DNA from: Mantis religiosa
Lineage: Eukaryota > Arthropoda > Insecta > Mantodea > Mantidae
Assembly (NCBI GenBank): GCA_030765055.1
Contig: CM060953.1
Coordinates: 21,093,687-21,157,686, forward strand
DNA length: 64,000 bases
Direction: 5' to 3'
Positions within the stretch are counted from its first letter, which is position 1. The number at the start of each line of letters is the position of its first letter. Shown here piece by piece: positions 40,701 through 52,700 of the stretch. A program made the position numbers and the translations under genes. The notes below the pieces were generated by a model, which saw nothing but the letters and a program-made list of their open reading frames with translations, had not been told where the DNA came from and ran no database searches.

Positions 40701-43700
40701 CAGTGTATGAGTAACAAAATTTGACCGGGCAATAACAGCCTGCTCAAACCATGTTCCTTTGCACACGGACTGCGTCACCTATGTCTGGGGCATTTTTGTA
40801 GAGTTTGGCTACAAGTTTTACATATCTTTCTCATGTTGGCTGTAACACGAGAATTGGCTGGTTGTCTGCTTGCGCATGCATATACGTGCACCTTTGGACT
40901 TAGAAAATATTCTCGTGTCACACAAAAGAAAGTTTCTCCTACCATTTCTTAAAATATTCTGATGATAGGAGAGATGTACGCTCCCGAAACGTTGATTTTT
41001 AATTGTCTTTTCACCTGGCTTGTTTCCGAGAAGATCTTGAACAAAGGAGTCTGATAGTCAACATTAACTGAGGATGTTAGGAAAGTCCTAACGAAACGCG
41101 TTCTTGGTAAACACTAGCAATATATGGAGCACTGAGTACTAGTTTGACTCAAAATTATATTAAGAAGACAAGAGTTAAAATAAATTTGTTGTATTCCCAT
41201 GTGTAAAGAAATACGAGAAGTATACTTTGGAAAAGTATGTAAATAAGGAATGATAAGAAATAGAAGAGGCAATTGAATAGCAGCACTGTAATAATAATTG
41301 TTACTAACTGCTAAAAAGAAATGAAGAATGCTCAGAGTCATATATCAGAAAACTGTAACCAAAACTAATGCAAAACAAGTCTATATTAATTTATAGATGA
41401 GTCGTATTTATTACACATCGGCTTCACTTACGTACCTATTTTGAGGACATTTTACACAAACCATCGTTTGCATCGTCAGCTCTTATATCTGTCTCAAACT
41501 AGAACAGTCCTTTTCTAAACATATGGAAGGGGACAAAGACAGAGCCAGAGATAAAATGTTGGATGACAGAGGGAAATTCATGGGTACTTCTGGACACCAG
41601 GAAGCAAAGAAGTTAAAGTATATCTCTTTATCCCTTCCCATATTTTTGTAAAAGATTGTTCTAGTTTGTGTTAGATTATACCAGTTGAGCAACAAAAACA
41701 GTAGGACCTAAATGTATGCCAAGAGAGCAGCATTTAAAAGTCTGCCCAAAACAATTTAATTTTATTGCAGATTAGCATTTCAATTAATCACCATAAATCA
41801 ATAATGTACCTACTGTGAATTGTTACACAGTACACTGTGCTCTCAAGCAAGCAGTCAGAGGCTCCCATTTCAGTTAATTGATGTAAATTAATCATTTCTT
41901 CACACTAGTCATATATAGACTAAGATCTTTGATAGAGTCAGCATGAAACATTCAATGCCATGGCCGGAATTTGAACCATGGATCTCCTGGTTTCCGTCCA
42001 TTCGCTCTAACCCATTGAGCTACTATGGTCAGCTTGCCCTCATGACATTAAATTCTCCATTTGACTCGTATATTTCCCCGGTAGAGCACTAGAGGCTCTC
42101 GCATCCGAGATACACCGTTTGTAACGACTTACTATCGTTAGTACTTGAGTCCCAGGCTTCATCATTTAGCTCTTATTATTTTAGTTAATGGATGGAAATT
42201 AATCATTTCTTCACACTAGCCATATACAGGCTAAGATCTTTGATAGATAGATAGATTGGACGTAAACCAGGAGATCCAATGTTCAAATCCTGACCATGGC
42301 ATTGAATTTTTCATGTTGACTATCTATCAAAGCTCTTAGCCTATATACAGCTAGTGTGAAGAAATGATTAATTTCCATCAATTAACTAAAATAATAAGAG
42401 TTAAATGATGAAGCCTGGGACTCAAGTTCTTGTGATAGTAAGTCGCCACAAACGGTGTATCTCGGATGCGAGAGCCCCTAGTGGTCTACGGGGGAAATAC
42501 ACTAGTCAGATGGAGAATTTAATGTCGTTACGGCAAGTTCACCATGGTAGATCAATGGGTTAGAGCAACTGGATGGAAACCAGGAGATCCTTGGTTCAAA
42601 TCCCGGCCATGGCATTGAATGTTTCATGTTGACTATCAAAGGCTCCCATTACACTAATCAAACCAACCAGTCATACAGCAGAATTGGACATCTGGGAAAA
42701 GATCTTCATTATGAAACACAAACAACAGTTAATGAATTGTGATTTACCGCCACCAAGGATCCTCTGGAAGTACATTTCGCCACCAAATGATGCCGCCGTT
42801 ATAAACAACCACCACAACAAAAACAACATGGGCCAGTTGGACACATTGTGAAGATGGGAACACATGTTCCCAAAACTTGTTAACAGTGATTAAAAAAGTG
42901 ATGTTAGTAAATACATTGTACAAACATTGTTTCTCTAATGGGAAATAATGGGTGATTTGATGCTAAATCTAAAAGCCTGTTAGCCACATAGTTTTGGCAC
43001 TCAGTCTTTCTATGTAAAATTGTTCATAATTTTTAGGTGGATTAGGATCTGAAGAAGGATGGATTATGTATGTGAATTATCATAAATATTGTCTTGATAA
43101 CACTACGTAATCATTGGATATAAATAAATGCACCTTTAACATTGTAACAAGGTTTAGTAGCCAAACAATTGATTATTATTAGTTATATAATCTGAATTTT
43201 TTTCTTCTACACAGACTGCTGAATTGAAAGAGAAGGCAAGCAAAGCACTAGAAGAGAATCAGAAGCTACAGGTGAAAATGCTTCACCTCACTCGTGAAAA
43301 GCAGGCAACAGAAAAAAAGGTATTAGGAACATATTGCAACATTTTTCTGACGATACTGCACATCCCCTTCCATCTTTTTTAATGTGTTCAATGTGCTTAA
43401 CTGTGGCTTTTACTGTTTAGTTGACTGGTTATTATTCCAATGTTGTCCCTTATCTAGTTTTTTACATATTACTTCTTTCTGTCTCTTCATGTTTAATGTA
43501 ACTTTCAGTGGACTTCGCCATCGAATATTCCAAGTGCAAAAGTCTGTGCTGAATGTGCTCTGTCGGAGGTACTGGTGATAAACTTGTTTTTAAGTACTGA
43601 TCCCATAAGCAGACAATTGATTGGTGGGAAAAGCTGAATAAATTTGAAGGCCCCACATAGTGAGCCCACCAAAGAAAATATGTACAACTTCAAGGATGAA

Positions 43701-46700
43701 CACTATTTACTATGTATTTATTTTACACATAATACATTATGCCAGACTCATAATGGAATGACAAACGATTTCCACAGCTACTTCAATCAGTGCTTTAATG
43801 GAGATCACTGCATATGTAATCACTTTTACAAAGTATAAATCATAGTTTGCAGACTGATATAAGTAACACATTAAGTAACTTAGATAAATGGGTCACTGAT
43901 AAAAGTATGAACTTAAATAAAACGAAAGCTCATAGTATACACTCAGAAACTATTTGTAGTTGGTTTATTAATACTCGTCACTTGTTTATATTTATGAGAG
44001 ACTAGTTTCAAAGACATTTGCCTCCATTTTCAATCTCTTTCCAACTGGCATCTGTTGTCAATCTCTCTCTCTGGTGGTGGAACTATGAACTTCTTTGTCA
44101 AATTATCTACTGGTGGGATTTCAGAGGGTGCAGAGAGAGCAGACAACAACAGATGCCAGTTGGAAAGAGATTGAAAATGGAAGCGAATGCCTTTGAAACT
44201 AGTCTCTCATAAATATAAACAAGTAAGTGACGAGTATTAATAAACCAACTACAAATAGTTTCTGAGATTAATTTTGTCGTCACTGTTACTAAATTCCTCC
44301 AAACACATACCACCAGTAGATTGTTCATTGTTCCACCACCAGAGAGAGAGCAGACAACAGATGCCAGTTGGAAAGAGATTGAAAATGGAAGTGAATGCCT
44401 TTGAAACTAGTCTCTCATAAATATAAACAAGTAAGTGACGAGTACTAATAAACCAACTGAGATTAATTTTGACGTCACTGTTACTAAATTCCTCCAAACA
44501 CATACCACCAGTAGATTGTTCATTGTTCCACCACCAGAGAGAGAGCAGACAACAGATGCCAGTTGGAAAGAGATTAAAAATGGAGGCGAATGCCTTTGAA
44601 ACTAGTCTCTCATAAATATAAACAAGTAAGTGACGAGTATTAATAAACCAAGTGCAAATAGTTTCTGAGATTAATTTTGACGTCACTGTTACTAAATTCC
44701 TCCAAACACATATAACTCATATTATACAGTTTAAAATAGCTGCTAATGCTAATTTGAAACAAGATAGCTCAGACAATATGACGGCTTATGTTGATAGACT
44801 TTATCTTTCTCAGCTCTCCACAACTAAAAGTCCATAGGGGTTAGATCTGATGACTGTGAGCAGAGGGGACTCAGTGACACTCCTTTTGTCCAATCCAATG
44901 GTCTTGCAGATTGTCATTCACTAAGGCTCATGTACCTTGATGGTAGTGAAGTGGCACCCTGTTTTTTTAATGAAAACCTTGTCATTCTCATTTATTGCAT
45001 TTACATCTGGTAAAATTAATGTATTACTTGACAGAGCATTGAGGCATATTGACCTTCAGGTGACCAGCACTGCAATCGTTCCTTATCAGGTCTTATTTGG
45101 GCGATTAGAAGAGTGAAATATTAGTAAGTTGGTGTACAGTAAGTTACGAAATACAAATAGAGCAATTGGAAGTTCCGTGTGTCTCTATGATATTGTGACT
45201 TTGTGGGTTCGTAGAATTAAAAGTCCAAGTTGCAGATATTCCAAATGTTCTTTATTTCTATAGAAGTACACTGTTTAATTCTCATGTAAATAGCATTATG
45301 TCGCATACACAATCACAACCTACCAAGGTCGATGACCACACAAACAGCGTTCTGATTTCATCACTTTACAACTGTTTACTATTGTTCAACTCTCTGTTTA
45401 CGACTGACTCTGGCGTGCCACAATCTCTTATATATACCTTCATTGATAATTTCTAGACTGTTCTAAAACAAGAAACTGAAGAATCTCTATCAATCAACAG
45501 GTCACCAGAAATTTCGATTTATCTCAGTTTGTTTGTTTCGGCAGACCTTTATCTGCATGCTATCTTTATCTGCAGGCTCTTTGTGTACACAAGCCGTGCT
45601 TATCTCTCTGCAGCAAACCTTTTGTGCACGTTGCTGCGACAATGTTTTCTCGCGCCTGCCGATGTATGTTTGCTGTCCAGAAGACATGATTATATCTGAA
45701 CACACTATACATACACTGGACTCGCCGTGTATGTGCAATAAGCTCAGGTAAACATCTCTGTGTTGCGAATTTTTTCCGATACGCCTTCTCACTTTGTCAT
45801 GTAGTATATAACATTTCCAGAAATATAACGTAATATAATATAATGTAATGTGTATAACATTTCTAGGATTGCTGCTTCAGGGCAGTAGCATCAAAGAAGG
45901 AAGGTCTCCTTACGCAATAGTTAACATTACTTGTGAACCGCTCATAGATTAAGTGCCTGAGCTACATGAACATGCAGATTTACCATTCCAGTAATGTTGA
46001 TTCCATTGAGCGGGATGACTCAGGTGGCTTCGTCTGTGGCCCACATCATTCAGCAGGCCTGGATTCAGTTTGCACGGCCGACCTTTACCATTCCAGTAAT
46101 GTTGATTCCATTGAGCGGGATGACTCAGGTGGCTTCTTCTGTGGTCCACATCATTCAGGAGGCCTGGATTCAGTTTGCACGGCTGACCTTTACCGTTGCC
46201 AGTAATGTTGATTCCATTGAGCGGGATGACTCAGGTGGCTTCTTCTGTGGTCCACATCATTCAGGAGGCCTAGATTCAGTTTGCATGGCCGACCTTTACC
46301 ATTCCAGTAATGTTGATTCCATTGAGCGGAATGACTCAGGTGGCTTCGTCTGTGGTCCACATCATTCAGGAGGCCTGGATTCGGTTCGCACGGCCAAACA
46401 ACCTGACCCATGGTTTTCTCCAGGATTTTCCCAGGTTGCCAGGCATATGCTGGATAGGATAATTACATCCCCCAAATTTCCTGTCCCTTCATTTCATCTC
46501 CATTATCATTTCATATCATCTCTCATCTGGTGGTCTCTTTCAGGGTAAAAGTATCAGTGGGTGTCTCGGCACTGTCATAACTTCTTGAATCAGCCTCCTT
46601 TGTCTCCTCTCATCTCCCGGGGATACCCCACTTGTACAATAAATCACAGGTTTCTGTGCCTAATCCCCTCCATAGTATGTAATGTCAATTCCTGTCAGAT

Positions 46701-49700
46701 GCAACATTTTTAAAACTACTCTTAAAGGCTCTGCTTACCCATGTTATTAAAGGAGATGCAGAAACAAGTCACCACCATTATCCATACATGTTTGGCACCT
46801 CTTTAAGAAATTATCCATCATATGACGTAGTTCTTATTGAGAAATGCTGGCATTTTTCCCATTATCAAGAAAGTGTTATAAGCCCAATTTTTTTTGAGTC
46901 AACAGTTGACACCCATACACAAGTGAATACAATTTTGCCCCCTTCTTTTAGAGAATTAACAGACTGGGAGTGTGATATTGCCTTCTTTCATCAAGAGTCT
47001 GCAACAGGTCATATAGGCAATCTTTTGATGAGAACAATTGAATATATGTTTCAGAACAGAATTATTACTAGTCATTGTGGCTCCCTTGGTCCCCATGACC
47101 TACCATTCTGTCATTTCTAATTCTGGAGTAACTTAAAGCATAAAGTGTACAAGACAAACCCACACACCCTAGAAGAATTAAAACAAAATATCCGCCAGGA
47201 AATTGCCAACATTTCTCCACATGTACTATGGCCTTTCTATGATAGTAGCTGACAGCAACGAGCACCTAGGGCGCAGACAGGCAACACTTCATACAGCCGT
47301 TTAGGATGTTTTTGGGTCTTATGGTACATTTACATTATACAGTTTTAATTTTAAAAGTTTAGTGGTACTCCAAGCTGAGGTATGCAAAATTCCTGATGCC
47401 TCTGTAAGCTTTCTCAGGTATTTCTTTGAACATCATTTTAAGTTTTCTATGATGTCAATGAGTTTTTTCTGTTAAGGATGTGGCAATTTACTTTTGGTTT
47501 ATTATTTAGAATAGATTTTGTTTTCCTCAGTTTTTATACAAACTCAGGAACCATTTCTCTGTGAGGTGCACTAACAGCGGGGAACTTCAAGTACAAAAAT
47601 TGAAAGAAACATAGAGAGAGTGAAGCACAAGTTAAAATAAAAGTGAATCAAGAAGAACATCTTTCAAGAACTGTTGCTCCCATCATCAGTTGAATCTCTG
47701 GTGTAAATTGTAGTGTTTTCCTCCTTCGTGTGATCAATAGGTGGCATGATGTATTTGTCAAAGATGTCTGGCGGTGGAGTTTCGAAATGATGAAAGCATG
47801 TCCTGTGAAAAACAGTGTGAATGAAGCAATGTGTCAATATCTACTTGATTCACTTTTATTTTAGCAGGAAATTTGTCTATAAATCACCATCTCACTTCTC
47901 TACAAGTGTCTGTTGTCATCTAAGAATCACACTAAAGTACTTTGAGCTAAAGTATTCACACTTTTAGCATAATGAGAGCACTGATGGACTATAGTATTGA
48001 AACATATGGTCTCATAATGCATCAAACTCTGCACAAAGACTTTGCATCACTGATTAGCTGGTACACAGAGAGGAAGCCAAGTAATACAGCCATTAATATA
48101 ATTTTGAGTCGAACTAATACTCAATGCTCCATTTATTGCTAATATTTACCTAGAATGCATTTCGTTAGGATCTTCCTAACATCAGCTGTTGTCGACTAAT
48201 GGATGTTGGTTTGGTCAACTCATTGGAGGCAACAGGTGCGTTCAGTTCATCAAGATACCGACAGAGACGCACCTGTCGCCTCCAATGAGTTGACCAAACC
48301 AACATCCATTAGTCGACAACAGCTGATGCTGTTAGGAAGATCCTAATGAAACGCGTTCTAGATAAATACTAGCAATAAATGGAGCATTGAGTATTAGTTC
48401 GACTCAAAATTGTATTAATTTTGTGCTTCATTGTATCATAGTCCTTACACATTGGAATAATACAGCCATGTGTCAAAACAAAGTAAATGTAAATGTTCAA
48501 ACTCCAGCAAGAACAAGGATTAATAAACTAGCTGCATTTGTTGTCACAGAAATTAAAATGTTACACAATGAACCATTTTAGCTGCCATGTAAAGTTTCTG
48601 AGAGTACCTGTGTATATTGTGAAAATCACAGTATGTTTATTCATATAATTAAATGTACTTTTTGCATACAATTTATCAACAGTTACAGCAGATTACAAGC
48701 AGATTGGCCACTGCCAGCGCTCAGCTAGAGGATGAACGCCAAATGAATCGTGCATTGCAGCAGAACCAGACTGCATGGCAGTCAAAGTTTCAGACATTGG
48801 AGAAGCAATTTTCAGATTATAAGGTAGAAAAGGATAAGGTAAGAAACATTTACCATCTATATTTCAGAGGGTAACCTATGTTAATCTCCAATTCAGGGAA
48901 ATGAATGTGTTTTAGTATAAATTTTTTAGCAGAGTTATTGATTCTTGTGTTAACTAGCGTTTTGTTTGGACATTGTTTTAACAAGAAAATTGCTTACATT
49001 TGTAATCATAAGAATTGATCATTGATGTAGGCCACATGCTGAAAGCCTATTTGAAATGAATATGTCAGTATATATAATTCAGCACAAAAGTGAATCGAGA
49101 AAATATCGACACACTGCTTCACTCACACTGTTTTTTCACAGGACATGTTTCAAGAGCTTTTGCTCTTATCATCAGCTGGAACTCGACTAGTGCAAATTGT
49201 AGTGGTTTCCTCTTTCTCTGTATCGTCGATAGATGACATGATGTACTTGTCAAAGATGTCCGGTGATGGAGTTTCAAAATTCATGACTCTATGACTATTT
49301 TTGTTAATGAAGATTTTTTCTCATACAGAAAGGTCTATGGGGTGATTAACGTATTTTATTAAAGATGTTTGCAAGTTGATGTCATGTCTAATATTCAAAA
49401 AATGAAAAGCCACTGCTGATTTTTCTGTTTCACCATTTTTAATGTTTCTTATATGTTCTTTAGTTCTGATGTCAATATTTCTTTTTGTTTTTCCTATATA
49501 AATTTTAGGGCAAGTTTCACATTTGATCTCATAGATTCCTGGTTTTTCTTTGGTAGTAACCACAAATACACATAGTTGCCATGACTTTTGCCCCAAGCCT
49601 CGTATATATGTATATCTAGTCATTCCTGGATATTTTCATCTCAAAAGAGATCTCTTCTGGTACAACATATTTTACATGTTACCTCCGACTGTTTTCTGAA

Positions 49701-52700
49701 ATAATTACACCATGATTTGTAAAGTACCACTTGGTTCTGCGTAATACATAAAAAGACAGCAAGAGAGTGTAGGAGTTAGGTTACAAACAATGGAGCAAAT
49801 TTGTAAAGAAGCCAATGATACGTTAAAACTCATACGACCACAATCTTCAAATTACCAGGCAGTAATGCAATAGCAATAAGGAAGTTAGTGGTTTTAGATG
49901 ACTTCAGCAAAAATATTCTTTGTCACATCAATTTTTATATGTACGAGCTAGGAGAATACCCAGCAGCAGACAATGTGATTGTAAAGATGAGAGAAGCTGA
50001 ATATTTTCAGGGTTGAAAAATCTCAGTGCTGTTTATTTGGAAAGTTGTGTATTTATAAATATATTGTCGCGGCGACGGGCACAAAAGGTTTAGTGCAGAG
50101 AGATAAGCGCGGCTTGTGTACACAAAGAGCCGGCAAATAAAGATAGCAGAGATAAAGGACTTGCCGGCACAGAATAAGTTACGCTTCTGGAAGGTTCGGG
50201 TTTCGTCTAGTGACAGAACATTCAATGTCTTGTTTATTTCAGAAATATCTAGTGATTGTTACAGAACAGTCTCGAATTATCAATGAGGTATTTAAGGAAG
50301 CGATGACTCGTCAAGAGTCAGTCGTAAACAGGAGTAAACAGTTGTAAAGACATGTAACAAGAGTGTTGTAAATAGTGGAAGTTGAGTAAGCTCCTTGTTG
50401 TGGTCATCGACCTTGGTAGATTGCATTTGTGTATGTGACGTAATTCTGTTACGTAAGGATTGAACAGAGTGTATTTTGACGGAAATAAAGAACACTTAGA
50501 ATTTCTGCAAATTGGACTTTTGATTCTACGAACCCACAAAGTCACAATATACTAATGGCAGGAAGATCTTAATTGAAGAGAATGGCATTGTTGCAGCAAG
50601 AATGGTATTTCTACACTCCATGCAGAAGATAAGAAAAGGGAAACTATACTATATGCGTAAGATTTCTTGAGCATTTGGGTCCCAAGTACTCATTCAGTAG
50701 GTTTCGCCTATTTCCATAAACACAGATGACAGCTTTGAAACATGAAATGCACTATACACTCTGACATATAGTGTCTAATATGCTAAGCCGTTTGCAACTA
50801 TATGCGCCATTTCATTTTGAGCAATTTTAAAGTTAATTATTAGCTAACCAGTTTACAACAAATCTAAGAGCAAGACATATGTTGTGGATGTTATGGCTCT
50901 CGAAAGGGGACACACTATTATTCGTCTAACTCTGTATAACTGTGATCTGAGTGCAGTTGAACTGGCATGGACAAAACTAAAGAATGTTTCAAGAGGACAC
51001 AAAGTTAACTGGAGAGCCACAAATCTGTGGAAACTTACCATAGAAGCGACAGATAATAATAATAATAATAATTTATTGCGGCCAATAGACTCTTACAAGA
51101 GCATCTGACACTGTCAATTATCTCTATACAGTCAAAATACAAAATGATCAAAATACATAAGTTATTTACAAAATATAGAGTTGTTTACAAAAGTATAAGT
51201 TATTTAAAAAGATCAAAATGCCTAAATTACGTACAAACCTTGTTGTATACATAGGTATACAACTCATTTATACTACATACATACATATATATTACACAAT
51301 TTTGAGTCGAACTAATACTCAATGCTCCATTTATTGCTAGTATTTACCTAGAACGCGTTTCGTTAGGACTTCCTAACATCATCAGCTGTTGTCGACTAAT
51401 GGATGCCGGTTCAGTGAACTCCTCGGAGGTGATAGGTGCGTCTCTGTCGGTATCTTGATGAACTTGAAATTGGGGTTGTCTTCAAAGGTAGTATCGAAAT
51501 TAAACAATTTATTTTCATATTTCTTTATAAAGATTTTTTCCCACGTGGTTAATGCAGCTGGACCTTGGACACTTTTTAGTAAGTGAATTTCTCGTTCTAT
51601 GTCATGATTTTCCTTCCAAAAATGGTACGCTACCGCTGATTTATCTATTTCTTTATTCCTGATGTTCCTAAAGTGCTCTTTAAGCCTAATGTTCACGTTC
51701 CTTTTTGTTTTTCCAATGTAGAATTTGTCACAGTCCTTGCAATTTATCCGGTACACTCCTGATTTTCTGCCTGTGGGTATCTCCCTTGTATTATGTGATT
51801 TCAAAAGGTGTTGTACACTAAATTTGTTCTGTGGGGCCAAAGTAATATTGTGTTCTTTGAAAACTTTTTGGAAAAGGTGTGTAGCTCTGGGATGATAAGT
51901 AAATTTTCTGTATGAGGTTTCATTGCTAATTGGGGAGAGAGTAGTTACTTGTTTGTATCTTAGTTGTCTTTTGAATTTATCTATTTTCTTGTTGACCAAT
52001 TCAGCACTGTATCCATTGTATTCTGCAATGTGAATGATGTTATTGTACTCTTTGTTATATTCTATCTTGTTTAAAGGTACATTAACCAGCCTGTAAGTTA
52101 AACTGTTGATAACAGCATGCTTGTGTTGTCTTGGGTTATATCCATCTGATTTTATGAAATTTTCTGTGTGTGTTTCCTTTCTGTGTATGCCAAATTCAAG
52201 TTTATTATGTTTTCTGGTAAGTTTCAAATCTAAGAAAGGGATTTCATTGTTTATCTCTTTTTCTATGGAGAATTTTATTGCAGGATTTTGTAAATTAAGT
52301 AGTTTTAATGCATCATCCACTTGTTTCTCATTTATTATTGCCCAAATGTCATCCACATATCTGTACCAATGCTTAAAAATTAGTGGGAATGCCTTTGTGA
52401 TGTGCGTTTCCAAAAAGCTCATGAAGAGGTCTGCCAAAAATGGGGACAATGGGTTGCCCATAGATAGTCCTGATTTTTGTTTGAAAAATTTTTTATTGAA
52501 TGTAAAAAAGGACTGTTCAATGCAAATATTGGTTAATTGAAGGTATTCCTCTATGATGTTTTTGTCTATTTGTAGGGACTGAAGCCATGTTTGCATGTAC
52601 TCTATGAGTTTGTCTCTCGGAACACTTGGGAACAAGGAGATTACATCAAAAGATACCATTCGGTCTGTGGGAGAAAATTGTAGATTTTTAGTTTTGTTGA

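Larger units (their letters stand above)
40951..41165 (+). mobile_element. Two PLE termini with hammerhead motifs
   Basis: 40955-41000 holds CTGATGAT, a GGAG/CTCC stem and CGAAACGTTG from one PLE family. 41062-41160 matches the family B end (CTGAGGATGTTAGGAAAGTCC, CTAACGAAACGCGTTC, ACTAGCAATATATGGAGC, ACTCAAAATTATATTAA). No coding sequence left. Confidence 0.75.

Noticed and set aside
45966..46548. Long ORFs (79 and 184 residues) over the 105-bp repeat as a repeat-protein gene
   Set aside because: Open frames exist on both strands only because the period is a multiple of three, and one unit has an extra base.
52106..52540. Plus-strand ORF of 144 residues within the family B' PLE (and its mirror at 55989-56417)
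   Set aside because: Antisense shadow of the reverse transcriptase; hydrophobic residues come from reversed Lys/Asn codons.
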